Origin: Verrucomicrobiota bacterium
GTDB lineage: Bacteria; Verrucomicrobiota; Verrucomicrobiia; Verrucomicrobiales; Verrucomicrobiaceae
Assembly (NCBI GenBank): GCA_025360015.1
Contig: JANYCZ010000059.1
Span: 246,734-310,733 of the forward strand
Length of the DNA stretch: 64,000 nucleotides
Direction of reading: 5' to 3'
Part shown: positions 41,359 to 50,973 of the stretch, piece by piece
How positions within the stretch are numbered: position 1 is the first letter of the stretch
Layout: every line of letters begins with the position of its first letter
The notes under the pieces: generated by a model
Databases searched by the model: none
What the model saw: only the letters and a program-made list of their open reading frames with translations
What the model was told of the DNA's origin: nothing
Translations under genes and position numbers: made by a program

Positions 41359-42339
41359 CTAAGCTCCCACCTGGGCGCGGGCTTCATCCGCCAGTGCGGT
41401 GGAGAGATAGCGCTCGCCGGTGGAGCAGGCGACGGTGACGATCAGCTTGCCAGCGTTTTCAGGACGCTTGGCGACTTCGATGGCGGCGACCACGTTTGCA
41501 CCGGTGCTGATGCCGACGAGGATGCCCTCTTCCTTGGCCAGGCGGCGTGCCATGGCGAAAGCGGCGTCATTGCTGACCTTGACGCACTCCGTGATCTGCG
41601 CGTTTCCGGCGCTGTCTTTGAGGTGAAGGTTGCCAGGAATGAATCCTGCACCGGTACCCTGGATCTTGTGCGGGCCGGGCTGCAAAGGCTGGCCGGCGAG
41701 AGCCTGATTGATGACCGGTGAGGCTTCAGGCTCGACGGCAATGGCCTGAAAGCTTGGCCGGCGGGGTTTGATGACTTCCGTCACGCCGGTGATGGTGCCA
41801 CCCGTGCCGACAGCGGAAACGAAAATGTCGATCTTGCCATCGGTGTCGGCCCACAGCTCTTCAGCGGTGGTCTTGGAGTGGATGGCCGGATTGGCGGGAT
41901 TTTCAAACTGCTGCGGCATCCACGCATTCGGCGTGCTCGCGACGATCTCGGTGGCCTTGGCAATGGCACCCTTCATGCCCTGTGCGCCAGGAGTGAGCAC
42001 AAGCTCCGCTCCCAGCAGCGCCAGCAGCGTGCGACGCTCCAGCGACATCGTTTCAGGCATCGTCAGGATGAGCTTGTAACCCTTCGCCGCAGCGACAAAC
42101 GCAAGCGCGATGCCCGTGTTGCCACTGGTGGGTTCGACGATGACGGTTTCCGGCTTCAGAATCCCCCGCTTCTCCGCGTCCTCAATCATGGCCGCGCCGA
42201 TACGATCCTTCACACTGCCCAGCGGATTGAAGAATTCACACTTCAAAGCGATGGTGGCGTTGAGCCCGGCGGTCACTTTGTTGAGCTTCACCAGCGGTGT
42301 TTTGCCCACGGTTTCGACGATGTTGTTGTAGATGCCCAT
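41359..42339 (-). CDS. cysK: Cysteine synthase (O-acetylserine sulfhydrylase)
   Basis: A 326-residue PLP enzyme of the beta family. It has the PLP lysine in [14 protein letters not shown], the substrate loop [15 protein letters not shown], the phosphate-binding GTGGTITGV and GAGFIPGNL. It makes cysteine from O-acetylserine and sulfide. The length and motifs favour CysK over cystathionine beta-synthase-like proteins. The gene lies 59 bases downstream of the aminotransferase gene on the same strand. Confidence 0.95.
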   Translation of the reverse strand: MGIYNNIVETVGKTPLVKLNKVTAGLNATIALKCEFFNPLGSVKDRIGAAMIEDAEKRGILKPETVIVEPTSGNTGIALAFVAAAKGYKLILTMPETMSLERRTLLALLGAELVLTPGAQGMKGAIAKATEIVASTPNAWMPQQFENPANPAIHSKTTAEELWADTDGKIDIFVSAVGTGGTITGVTEVIKPRRPSFQAIAVEPEASPVINQALAGQPLQPGPHKIQGTGAGFIPGNLHLKDSAGNAQITECVKVSNDAAFAMARRLAKEEGILVGISTGANVVAAIEVAKRPENAGKLIVTVACSTGERYLSTALADEARAQVGA

Positions 42340-42398
42340 GATGTTGGAGGTTTGCGGTTGAAGACGATGAGTAGCCGGAACTGACAGTGCTTGCAGGC

Positions 42399-43565
42399 TT
42401 AGTGCTGGTTGCAGAACTCTTCGAAGCGGTCCATGCCGGCGTTGATGACGTCCAGGCCGGTGGCGTAGCTGAAGCGCACCGTGTGCTCGGCACCGAAGGC
42501 GACGCCGGGAACGATGGCGACCTTCTGCTTGCTCAGCAGCTTTTCGCAGAAGTTCACGCTCTTGATCTGCGTCTGTTCGATGTCCACCAGGAAGTAGAAG
42601 GCACCCATGGGCTCCACCACGCGGACGTTCTTGATGTTGTTCAGGCGGCCCAGCATGTATTGACGGCGCACGTCGAACTCATCGCGCATGTCGCTGACGA
42701 TCTGCTGGTCCATCTGCAGAGCGGCCAGCGCACCGTATTGGGCAAAGCTGGTCGGATTGCTGGTGGTGTGGCTCTGAATGGTGTCGATGGATTCGGCGAT
42801 CTTCTTCGGCGCGGCGGTGTAGCCCAGGCGCCAGCCGGTCATTGCATAGGCCTTGGAGAAGCCATTGATGGTGATCGTGTGGTCGTAGATTTCCTTGCTC
42901 AAGGAAGCGATGCTGACGTGCTGATGGCCGCCATAGACGAGCTTCTCATAGATTTCGTCAGACAGGATCACGATGCCTTCGCCCACGGCGATCTCGGCCA
43001 GTGCGGTGAGCTCTTCCTTGCTGTAGATGGAGCCCGTCGGGTTGCCGGGGGTGTTGAGGATGATCATCTTCGTCATCGGGGACATCGCGTCCTCGAATTC
43101 ATCCGGGGTGAGCTTCCAGCCGTTTTCACGCTTCGTTTCAACGATCACTGGAATGCCGCCGACGATGCGCACCATTTCAGGATAGCTGGTCCAGTAAGGA
43201 GCAGGGATGATCACTTCATCACCTGGATTCACGCAGGCGAGGATGGCGTTGTAGCAGGAGTGCTTGGCACCGCAGTTCACGCTGATTTGGGACGCCTCAT
43301 ACTGCACGTTGTTGTCCACCATCAGCTTTGAAGCGATGGCTTCACGAAGTTCGAGGATGCCGGCGCTTTCCGTATAGCGGGTTTTGCCGGAGTTCAGGGC
43401 TTCGATAGCGGCGGCGATGATTGGTGCAGGCGTGTCGAAGTCCGGCTCACCGGCTCCGAAGTTCAGTACGTCCACGCCCTGCTTCTTCAACGCCTTCGCC
43501 TGGCTGGTGATGGACAGGGTCATTGAAGGAGCTACTTCGGCGATGTTCTTGGCAATAAAATCCAT
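42399..43565 (-). CDS. Aspartate aminotransferase, class I (aspC/aat type Igamma)
   Basis: A 388-residue PLP aminotransferase with the motifs [42 protein letters not shown], the PLP lysine in [16 protein letters not shown] and a terminal RFSYAT for the substrate carboxylate. This pattern fits the Igamma aspartate aminotransferases of Thermus and Bacillus type, which may also accept prephenate. The start [11 protein letters not shown] at 43565 is preferred to a longer frame lacking family similarity. Confidence 0.9.
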   Translation of the reverse strand: MDFIAKNIAEVAPSMTLSITSQAKALKKQGVDVLNFGAGEPDFDTPAPIIAAAIEALNSGKTRYTESAGILELREAIASKLMVDNNVQYEASQISVNCGAKHSCYNAILACVNPGDEVIIPAPYWTSYPEMVRIVGGIPVIVETKRENGWKLTPDEFEDAMSPMTKMIILNTPGNPTGSIYSKEELTALAEIAVGEGIVILSDEIYEKLVYGGHQHVSIASLSKEIYDHTITINGFSKAYAMTGWRLGYTAAPKKIAESIDTIQSHTTSNPTSFAQYGALAALQMDQQIVSDMRDEFDVRRQYMLGRLNNIKNVRVVEPMGAFYFLVDIEQTQIKSVNFCEKLLSKQKVAIVPGVAFGAEHTVRFSYATGLDVINAGMDRFEEFCNQH

Positions 43566-43703
43566 GGTCAGGTGTGGTTGGGCGGGTGAAAAAGGCGGGG
43601 GGCCAACTATAAAGGCGGGGGAGGGAAGTTTGTCAATCATTCCTCCCACTGCGGCCAAAGGGCGGCTTGTGTCCTGCGCCACACCGCCTTAGTCGTGCTA
43701 TCC

Positions 43704-44945
43704 ATGAGCCAACTACGCCCTCCCTCCCCTTCCCGCCCGCCCGCCGTCCCCATCCGAGGCATGGCGCTGGATGTTCTGGGCGAGTGGTCCGGCGGAGAAC
43801 GCTTCGCCGCCGATTTGATGGACCACATCCAGCGCGACAACTTCCTCAGCCTGCCCGACGCCGCCTTTTTGCGCGACATCGTCCTCACCACCCTGCGCAA
43901 TATTTCCCTGCTCGATCACTGGATCGCCGTGATCACCGAGGACAAGCACCTCGACCACCGCAGCCGCTGGGGCCTGCGCATCGGCTTGTGCCAGGTCTTG
44001 ATCCTCAAAGTCTCCGAATACGCCGCCGTGAATGAAACCGTCGCAGCCACCGGCCGCGCCCGGAGCCTCATCAATGCCGTGCTGCGTCGTGCCTGCCGCG
44101 AATCCGAAGAGCTGCTGGCCATGACAGCCATGCTACCGCTGGAAACGCGCACCTCGCACCCGAAATGGCTCATCGAGCACTGGCTCGGCCTCTTCGGTGA
44201 AGCCAAAACAATCGCCCTCTGCGAGTGGAACCAAGTTCCCGCACCCATCTGCGCCCGCGTGAACCGCCTCTACCCGCAGATGACCGAAACCACGGACGAC
44301 TTCATCGTCTGCGACCACCTGCCCCGTGAAGATTTGAGCGTGGGCAAAGTGTACATGCAGGACCCCAGCACCGCCATGGCCCCGCGCCTGCTCGCCCCGC
44401 AGCAAGGCCAGCGCGTGCTGGATGCCTGCGCCGCCCCCGGTGGCAAGACCGCTCTCCTGGCCCAGCTCATGGAAAACACCGGCGAGATCATCGCCTGCGA
44501 TGTCGCCCCCGGCCGTCTGCGCCGCCTGGAGGGCAATCTGCACCGCCTCCACGTCACCAACACCCACATCGAGCAGCACGACTGGATGGACCCGCAGATC
44601 CCCGCCTTCGCCAAAGGCGGCTTTGACCGCATCCTGCTCGACGTCCCCTGCTCCAACACCGGCGTCATGCGCCGCCGCGTCGATGTCCGCTGGCGTTTAA
44701 CCCCTGAGGACATCACCGCGCAGGTGGAAACCCAGACGCAATTGCTTAAAAACTGCCTCCGCGTCCTCAAACCCGGCGGCATCCTCGTCTACAGCACCTG
44801 CAGCATCGAGCCCGCCGAAAATGAACTGCTCGTCGCCAGCATTCTCGAATCCACCCCCGGCTACGAGCCCGTCAAACTCCGCCACAGCTTCCCGCCGGAC
44901 GATCAGATGGACGGTGCCTTTGCGGCTGCGATCCGACGTGTGTGA
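43704..44945 (+). CDS. rsmB: 16S rRNA cytosine-C5 methyltransferase, RsmB/Sun family
   Basis: A 413-residue protein with an N-terminal NusB-like helical domain (residues ~20-140) and a C-terminal SAM-dependent domain. The motifs are VLDACAAPGGKTALLAQLM, DVPCSNTGVMRRRVD with the releasing Cys, and VYSTCSIEPAENE with the catalytic Cys. The NusB fusion is typical of RsmB, which modifies C967 of 16S rRNA. A GTG at 43695 could start it three codons earlier. Confidence 0.9.
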   Translation: MSQLRPPSPSRPPAVPIRGMALDVLGEWSGGERFAADLMDHIQRDNFLSLPDAAFLRDIVLTTLRNISLLDHWIAVITEDKHLDHRSRWGLRIGLCQVLILKVSEYAAVNETVAATGRARSLINAVLRRACRESEELLAMTAMLPLETRTSHPKWLIEHWLGLFGEAKTIALCEWNQVPAPICARVNRLYPQMTETTDDFIVCDHLPREDLSVGKVYMQDPSTAMAPRLLAPQQGQRVLDACAAPGGKTALLAQLMENTGEIIACDVAPGRLRRLEGNLHRLHVTNTHIEQHDWMDPQIPAFAKGGFDRILLDVPCSNTGVMRRRVDVRWRLTPEDITAQVETQTQLLKNCLRVLKPGGILVYSTCSIEPAENELLVASILESTPGYEPVKLRHSFPPDDQMDGAFAAAIRRV

Positions 44946-44980
44946 CACATTTGACATCTGCGAAAAGCCAAGCCCGCCGA

Positions 44981-45649
44981 ATGAAGAAAAACCAATTCAG
45001 TCCCATGGGTTGCCTGCTCAAAATAATCACCGGCAGCGTGTTCGTCGGGGCTTTGCTTTTTGGTGCCGTATACCTTGGCACCTTGATCATCCCGCCGCAG
45101 TGGCAGCATCCGGGCCTCTGTGCCGTCTTGATCTTGCCTGTGTTCATTTTGGGCATCGAACTGGCCACGGTGATCCTGAGTCCAGGATCGACCACGCCCT
45201 TTGGCATCCTCGGTCTGAAGGAGAAAGACTTCACCAAGGAGGCGGTTCAGGCTAAAGGAGTAATGCTGCAGCAGACGTTCCACGCCAAACGTGCATTTCA
45301 GGTGGCAGAACGCGAGGACGAAGGGTGTCAGTACTTCATCGAACTGGCGGACGATTCCGTTCTCTTCATTCAAGGCCAGTACTTGTACGACTTTGAGCCG
45401 ATCATTGACGATCCAGAATTGAATCAACCGCGGCGTTTTCCATGCACTGAGTTCGTCATCAGCCGTGATACCCAAGGCGACTATTTCATTCAGCTCGATT
45501 GCAAGGGAGCACCTTTCGAACCTGAATGCCTCACCCCACCTTTCAGCCGCAGGGATTACAGAGAAGATCGAGTACCCGAAGATGGAGCTGTCTTTTCCGA
45601 TGTCAGCTACGACGAGCTTAAACAGCAGCGCCTAGCTTCCGCAGGCTGA
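44981..45649 (+). CDS. Membrane protein of unknown function
   Basis: A 222-residue protein with two N-terminal membrane segments (LLKIITGSVFVGALLFGAVY and GLCAVLILPVFILGIELATV), then a soluble C-terminal part of ~150 residues containing QYFIELADDSVLFIQGQY and YFIQLDCKG. This could be a small beta domain. Neighbouring genes give no hint. The ATG at 44981 was chosen because the upstream part overlaps the rsmB end. No known family was recognised, and the GC content is lower than around it. Confidence 0.6.
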   Translation: MKKNQFSPMGCLLKIITGSVFVGALLFGAVYLGTLIIPPQWQHPGLCAVLILPVFILGIELATVILSPGSTTPFGILGLKEKDFTKEAVQAKGVMLQQTFHAKRAFQVAEREDEGCQYFIELADDSVLFIQGQYLYDFEPIIDDPELNQPRRFPCTEFVISRDTQGDYFIQLDCKGAPFEPECLTPPFSRRDYREDRVPEDGAVFSDVSYDELKQQRLASAG

Positions 45650-45744
45650 AAACTTCACCCAGTCTTCACATCGAATTCACCTGAAGTCACGAGTTTCGGC
45701 GTGACATTCGCCCCCACCTTCTCCAACACTGCTTCTCTTCATTC

Positions 45745-46587
45745 ATGAAACTCACGTCCATCCTTCTCGCCCTGGCGTTTACGGCGCAAATCTTCGCCGC
45801 CGATGCCCCAAACGCTGCCGGTTTGCAGCTCTACAGCCTGCGCAGCCAGTTCAAGCTGCGTGGCGTGCCATGGACGCTGGATCGCGTGAAGGAGTTTGGT
45901 ATCAAGGAAGTTGAACTCGCCGGCACTTATGATCTCACCGCCGAGCAGTTCAAAGCCGAGCTTGAGCAGCGCGGTCTGAAAGCCGTCAGCAGCCACTTCC
46001 CCTACGGACGCTACAAGAACGATCTCGACAACGTCGTGAAGGAAGCGAAAACCCTCGGCCTCAAGTATGCCGGATGCGCCTGGATCGACCACAAGGACAG
46101 CTTTGACGAAGCCGAGTGCCGCGATGCCATCGCCGTCTTCAACAAAGCCGGTGAGGCGCTCGCCAAGGAAGGCATCACGATGTTTTACCACGCCCACGGC
46201 TTCGAATTCGAGCCCTACGGTGACGGCACGCTGCTTGATCTCTTCCTCAAGGAGACCAAACCCGAGTTCGTCTCCATGCAGATGGACATCCTCTGGATCA
46301 TCTTCCCGGGCCAGGATCCGGTGAAACTGCTGAGCCAATACAGTGGCCGCTGGAAGCTGATGCATCTCAAGGACTTGAAAAAAGGCGTCGCCACCGGTTT
46401 TCTCACCGGCAAGACCGACGTGGCCAACGACGTCACCCTCGGCACCGGCCAGATGGACTGGACTGCCATCTTCGCCGCCGCCCGCAAGAACGGCGTGCAG
46501 CACTACTTCATCGAAGATGAATCCCCCACCTCGCTGGAGCAGATCCCCGAGAGCCTAAAATTCCTGCGCGCCAACGGCTTCGAGTGA
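45745..46587 (+). CDS. Secreted sugar phosphate isomerase/epimerase-like protein
   Basis: A 280-residue TIM-barrel protein of the xylose-isomerase-like (AP endonuclease 2) superfamily with an N-terminal signal peptide (MKLTSILLALAFTAQIFA). Motifs include LQLYSLRSQF, FGIKEVELAGTYDL, FYHAHGFEFEPYG and LMHLKDLKKG, the positions of metal-binding residues in this fold. Exported members are common in Planctomycetes and Verrucomicrobia. The substrate is unknown. Confidence 0.85.
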   Translation: MKLTSILLALAFTAQIFAADAPNAAGLQLYSLRSQFKLRGVPWTLDRVKEFGIKEVELAGTYDLTAEQFKAELEQRGLKAVSSHFPYGRYKNDLDNVVKEAKTLGLKYAGCAWIDHKDSFDEAECRDAIAVFNKAGEALAKEGITMFYHAHGFEFEPYGDGTLLDLFLKETKPEFVSMQMDILWIIFPGQDPVKLLSQYSGRWKLMHLKDLKKGVATGFLTGKTDVANDVTLGTGQMDWTAIFAAARKNGVQHYFIEDESPTSLEQIPESLKFLRANGFE

Positions 46588-46689
46588 AGCAAGGATTTGC
46601 TTGGCCGAAATCACGCCCTGTGGCACACTCCTCTCTTATCGCGTCACCGAAGAAGCTATCGTAATCTCCGCGTGCCGCATGCACTACGA

Positions 46690-48831
46690 ATGATGTCACA
46701 CCGCCTCCATGCCATCATCCTGCATGGCGTTTTCATCCTCTCAGGCATCTCGGCACTGATCTACCAGCTCGTCTGGCAGCGGGCACTGTTGACCATCTAC
46801 GGCAGCAACGTCGAATCCGTGGCGATGGTCGTGGCGGCCTTCCTCGCCGGGCTCGGCATTGGCAGCATCTTGGGTGGGTGGATTTCCAAATCCGCACGCG
46901 CCCCGCTTGTGTTGCTGTTTGGTCTCGCGGAACTCGGCGTGGGTGCCTACGGACTTATCTCGCTGAAGCTGTTCGACGCCGTCGGCGCATTGACTTCCGT
47001 GCAATCCCATGGCCTTACCACCGGCGCTCTCGTCTTCCTGCTCGTATTTCTGCCCACCCTGCTCATGGGGGCCACGCTGCCGCTGCTGGTGGCCCATCAG
47101 GTGCGCGACACCGCGCACGTCGGCCAGAGCGTGAGCCGCCTCTACTTTGTGAACACGCTGGGTGCCGCGCTCGGGGCCTTCATCGCCGCGCACTGGCTGC
47201 TCGGCAGCTTCGGCATGAGTGGCACCACGCGCATCGCCGCCTGCCTGAATGCCGCTGCGGCTCTCGTTGTGCTGCTTGCCTTGAGACGGCCGGTCGTTGA
47301 ATCGGCAGACCAATCAGCCACACCCATCGCACCTCCACTATGCGAGATTTCTTTCCGCACCGCTTTGGTCTGGTCTGCACTCTCCGGCTTTCTGGCGCTG
47401 TCTTGGGAAATCGTCTGGTCACGTGTCTTCAACTTTGTCAGCGCCTCCCAAGCCCCCGTGTTTGGCTACATGCTTGGCAGCTACCTGCTGGGCCTCGCAA
47501 TTGGTTCGCTGCTCAGTCCTCGCCTGCTGAATCAAGAAGGTGATCTGCGCCGTAAACTCGCCCGCTGGGTGACTATTTCGACAGTGGCGAGCATTCTCGT
47601 TGCACCACTCACGGGAGAGGCCGCCTCCTATCTTTCCTGGGAGCTGGGTTATTTTTTCATCATTGTCGCCGGCGCTCTGATCGGCCTCACTTTTCCGCTG
47701 CTCTGCCATGCCACCATTCCACCCGGCAAGGACACTGGTAGCCAGCTCTCGCGGCTCTACCTCGCCAACATCATCGGCTCCGGCGCAGGCAGCCTGCTCA
47801 CGGGCTTCGTCTTTATGGAATGGCTGAGTCTGCACGTGGTCAGCTACCTGCTGCTAGGCATTTCATTGCTGTGGATTCGAAACATCGCTTCAGCCAGACA
47901 TTTTCGGTCACTGGCTTCAACGGCCTTGCTCGTTGTCGGGCTCAACGTGGGTTCATTTTGGTGGCTCTATGAGCACCTTCAATACAAGCATGAATTCACG
48001 TCGGGCATGCGCTTTGCACAAACCATCGAATCGCGCCATGGCGTCATCACGGTGGACACCAGCGGTGCGGTTTACGGCAACGGCGCCTATGACGGCATGA
48101 TCGGCACCAAGCTGGATCCCAAATCCTGGCTCGTGCGCCCCTACTTCCTCTCCGCCGTTCGGGACCGCATCGAAAACGTCCTTGTTATCGGTGTCGCCAG
48201 TGGATCGTGGACGCAGATTCTCGTCAATCATCCGCAGGTGAAACACGTCACCGCCATCGAGCTCAGCCACGGTTATCTCGATCTCATCCGCGCACGTCCT
48301 GAGGTGGCCAGCCTGCTCACAAATCCGAAACTCGAACTCGTCATCGACGACGGCCGCCGCTGGCTGCGCCAGCACCCTGACGCGCGCTTTGACGCCATCG
48401 TCATGAACACCACGCATCACTGGCGCGAGTTTGCCTCCGCGCTGCTCTCACGCGAATTTTTGACCGAGGTCAAAGCGCACCTCACACCCGACGGCATCGC
48501 CTTCTGGAACTGCACCGAGTCGCCGCGAGCTGCACGCACCGGCATGGAGGTCTTTCCGCACACGCTGATGGTCATGAACCACTGCCTCGCCAGCAACGCA
48601 CCGCTGGAACCGAATCGAGAGCGCTGGCAAAAAGTCCTCGCGGCTTATCACATCGACGGCCAGCCGGTCATCGCCCCCGCTCAAATCGAAGGCGTGCTCG
48701 ACTTCCTCAATGGTGAGGCCCTGCCCGTCCCCGGCGACATGTGGCACTGGTGCCGCAGCCCAGCCATGGAGTCCGCCTGGGGTGGTGCGAAGATCATCAC
48801 GGACGATAATCTGGGTCATGAGTATCCTTAA
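46690..48831 (+). CDS. Fused membrane/spermidine-synthase-like protein
   Basis: A 713-residue protein. Residues ~1-440 hold 10-12 membrane helices (SGISALIYQLVWQRALLTIY, GATLPLLVAHQV, LIGLTFPLLCHATIP). From about residue 480 a spermidine-synthase-like domain follows: VLVIGVASGSWTQILVNHP and TAIELSHGYLDLIR for SAM/dcSAM binding. At the position of the usual DSSDP-type motif it has VMNTTHHWREFA, so the active-site Asp is Asn. The same fused architecture occurs widely with unknown function. The start could be 46690 or 46693. Confidence 0.8.
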   Translation: MMSHRLHAIILHGVFILSGISALIYQLVWQRALLTIYGSNVESVAMVVAAFLAGLGIGSILGGWISKSARAPLVLLFGLAELGVGAYGLISLKLFDAVGALTSVQSHGLTTGALVFLLVFLPTLLMGATLPLLVAHQVRDTAHVGQSVSRLYFVNTLGAALGAFIAAHWLLGSFGMSGTTRIAACLNAAAALVVLLALRRPVVESADQSATPIAPPLCEISFRTALVWSALSGFLALSWEIVWSRVFNFVSASQAPVFGYMLGSYLLGLAIGSLLSPRLLNQEGDLRRKLARWVTISTVASILVAPLTGEAASYLSWELGYFFIIVAGALIGLTFPLLCHATIPPGKDTGSQLSRLYLANIIGSGAGSLLTGFVFMEWLSLHVVSYLLLGISLLWIRNIASARHFRSLASTALLVVGLNVGSFWWLYEHLQYKHEFTSGMRFAQTIESRHGVITVDTSGAVYGNGAYDGMIGTKLDPKSWLVRPYFLSAVRDRIENVLVIGVASGSWTQILVNHPQVKHVTAIELSHGYLDLIRARPEVASLLTNPKLELVIDDGRRWLRQHPDARFDAIVMNTTHHWREFASALLSREFLTEVKAHLTPDGIAFWNCTESPRAARTGMEVFPHTLMVMNHCLASNAPLEPNRERWQKVLAAYHIDGQPVIAPAQIEGVLDFLNGEALPVPGDMWHWCRSPAMESAWGGAKIITDDNLGHEYP

Positions 48832-48844
48832 ACAGAGCGTTGTT

Positions 48845-49330
48845 TTACTCCTGACACATGGCCAAAGCATGCCGTACAAGAGCCTCACTGAGACGGAACT
48901 TGGCACGAATACGCAGATCATCTATGACGGGGCGAATGGCCGATAAAATCCCCGCGCTGCGAGCCTGAATGAGGATACCGACGATGCCAATGGTTCGCAA
49001 GCCATGTGCCTGAGCGACAGCGCGGCCCTCACTTTCATCCATAAGCAATGCATCCGCATGCAGCTCTATGGCAAGGTTGATGGCGGCACATTCACCAGGA
49101 TCAAGCAGAGTGAACGCCTCATCCGTGAGGCCTGTTTGTTGCAATGATCTCATCTGCACCCACTCCGGCAGGATCAATCCTGCAAAACGTCCGGTCTTAG
49201 CTGCCAGCCGTTCAAACTCTGTTTGCACCGCAGGAGGGATGACGACTGCGCCAAACAACGCTCGTAAAAGTTGAATCTGTCCGACCAATGCGAGATTCAG
49301 TAGCACCGAGGTGTCGGCGATGACAATCAT
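48845..49330 (-). CDS. DUF3368-type PIN-domain toxin
   Basis: A 161-residue PIN-like nuclease. Acidic residues are at the expected places: the first in IADTSVLLNLALVG, then DPGECAAINLA and LLMDESEGRAVAQ. This is the DUF3368 pattern, a PIN family usually paired with UPF0175 antitoxins, as here. It overlaps the antitoxin gene by 4 bases. It probably cleaves RNA, but targets are unknown. The 3' end is convergent with the spermidine-synthase-like gene, 13 bases apart. Confidence 0.85.
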   Translation of the reverse strand: MIVIADTSVLLNLALVGQIQLLRALFGAVVIPPAVQTEFERLAAKTGRFAGLILPEWVQMRSLQQTGLTDEAFTLLDPGECAAINLAIELHADALLMDESEGRAVAQAHGLRTIGIVGILIQARSAGILSAIRPVIDDLRIRAKFRLSEALVRHALAMCQE

Positions 49331-49569
49331 GCAGGCAACAAGGCGCGGAGTGATTCCATGTCCGTTCGCAAATCGTCCGTGGAATAGTGAACAGGAATAT
49401 CCCGGTCACAGAGAGCTTCCTGAAAGTCCATCCGCTCCAATCCAGCCATCCGAGCACCTTGCGACATGCTGACACGATTCCGTGAGTAGAGGGCGCATGC
49501 CAGCTCCAGCAGCAAGTCTTTGGGACTGAAAGAAGCCGTTACCGGGTCGTCTGGTAAAACGAGTGTCAT
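49327..49569 (-). CDS. UPF0175-type antitoxin
   Basis: An 80-residue protein containing FSPKDLLLELACALYSRNRV and MSQGARMAGLERMDFQEAL, the predicted helix-turn-helix of UPF0175, and a C-terminal tail (DLRTDMESLRALL) that would bind the toxin. It is directly upstream of, and overlaps by 4 bases, the DUF3368 PIN gene, giving a complete pair. Confidence 0.85.
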   Translation of the reverse strand: MTLVLPDDPVTASFSPKDLLLELACALYSRNRVSMSQGARMAGLERMDFQEALCDRDIPVHYSTDDLRTDMESLRALLPA

Positions 49570-49695
49570 TCTGCCATTCTACTATGCACATCTCAGGCTG
49601 TCTATTCGGGTGTTGCACGACCGACGTGCGCCACGCCGAAACAGATCGCATGCGCGAACACTGGCGTTCTGACCATCCCGGTGAATGATGCAGCC

Positions 49696-50973
49696 ATGAA
49701 TTGCGAGGTTTTCATCATCGGCGGCGGCAGCGCAGGCGTGGCGGCCGCTCTGGCTGCAGCACGTCAGGGCGCGAAGACGCTCCTGGTGGAACGTCACGGC
49801 TTCCTCGGAGGCGCGGGCACGGCCTCGCTCGTGCATTCGTTCTGCGGTTTATACGATTTGCCACCCGCACCGAATGCGGCGGCGCATGTCGCCAATCCAG
49901 GCCTGCCGGTCGAGCTCGAACGTGAACTGCTTGCCCAAGGCATCGCCTACGGCCCCCTGCGCATGGGCAAGGTCGATGTGCTGATGCATCAGCCACAACG
50001 CCTCGCTTTGTTTCTCGACCAGTGGTGTCAAAAGCAGCCAAACTTGCAGGTGCTGCTGCATACTGAAGTCACGGGGTGTGCGGTGGAGGCAGGTCGCATA
50101 GCCGAGGTGACGCTGCAATGCCGCGGCACGACCTGGAAAATGCATCCCCGCACGCTTGTCGATGCGAGTGGCGATGCCATGCTCGCTGCTCTCACAAATC
50201 ACCCCTGGGATTCCACTCCCCGGAATGAGCTTCAACGCCCAGCCTACATCGTCGGCCTTTGCGATGTCGATACCGCTGCGCTCACAGGCGATGGCCCCCT
50301 GAAAATTGCCGGATGTCTCGCGCGAGCCATTCAGGAGAAGAAACTGCCTGCGGCGGCGGCGGGTGCGCATTTCCGCGCCAGCACCGCCTTGAACGAAGCT
50401 TTCCTGACACTTGATCTTCCGGGTGACTCGCCCGAATGCGCGTTTGACGCGACGGATCCACGCAGTTTGACATGGATCGAGATGCAGGGACGCGAGGTGA
50501 CTTTTGCCATTGTGGAGCATCTCAAGGCAAGTCTTGATGGTTTTGCCAAGGCGCGTGTCACAACGCTGCCGGTGCGTGCGGGTATCCGTGAAAGCAGGCG
50601 CTGGATTGGGGAAACTGTTGTCACGGAAGAAGACATCCTTGAGAGCCGGAGCAATGATCAGGCGGTTGCAAATGCGACATGGCCGATGGAGCTGCGTGAA
50701 ACGGCGCGCGGGCCGCGCCTGCTCTATCCAAAGGAGCCGAAAGCCTGCGGCATTCCGCTCGGCGCATTGCGCGCACGCGATCTGCGGAATGTGTTTGTCG
50801 CGGGGCGCTGTCTTTCCGCGACGCATCGGGCGCAGGCGAGCACTCGCGTGATGGGCACAGCACTGGCCACTGGGCAGGCTGCCGGGATTGCCGCCACTTT
50901 TTCTGAGCAAGATACCGCATGCCTGGCACCGCAGGTGCGTAGAATTTTGAGCCAACTGGAACCCGCCACGTGA
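49696..50973 (+). CDS. FAD-dependent oxidoreductase (FAD_oxidored/PF12831-like)
   Basis: A 425-residue flavoprotein. The N-terminal FAD-binding motif is VFIIGGGSAGVAAALAAARQ, followed by ERHGFLGGAGTASLVHSFCG. Later motifs are VDASGDAMLAAL, RESRRWIGETVVTEEDIL, and the C-terminal FVAGRCLSATHRAQASTRVM, typical of the PF12831 group, whose best known members are secreted or carry Fe-S partners. The start at 49696 (MNCEVF) is preferred; an upstream GTG at 49681 gives five more residues. It overlaps the next gene by GTGA and so heads a four-gene cassette. Confidence 0.85.
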   Translation: MNCEVFIIGGGSAGVAAALAAARQGAKTLLVERHGFLGGAGTASLVHSFCGLYDLPPAPNAAAHVANPGLPVELERELLAQGIAYGPLRMGKVDVLMHQPQRLALFLDQWCQKQPNLQVLLHTEVTGCAVEAGRIAEVTLQCRGTTWKMHPRTLVDASGDAMLAALTNHPWDSTPRNELQRPAYIVGLCDVDTAALTGDGPLKIAGCLARAIQEKKLPAAAAGAHFRASTALNEAFLTLDLPGDSPECAFDATDPRSLTWIEMQGREVTFAIVEHLKASLDGFAKARVTTLPVRAGIRESRRWIGETVVTEEDILESRSNDQAVANATWPMELRETARGPRLLYPKEPKACGIPLGALRARDLRNVFVAGRCLSATHRAQASTRVMGTALATGQAAGIAATFSEQDTACLAPQVRRILSQLEPAT

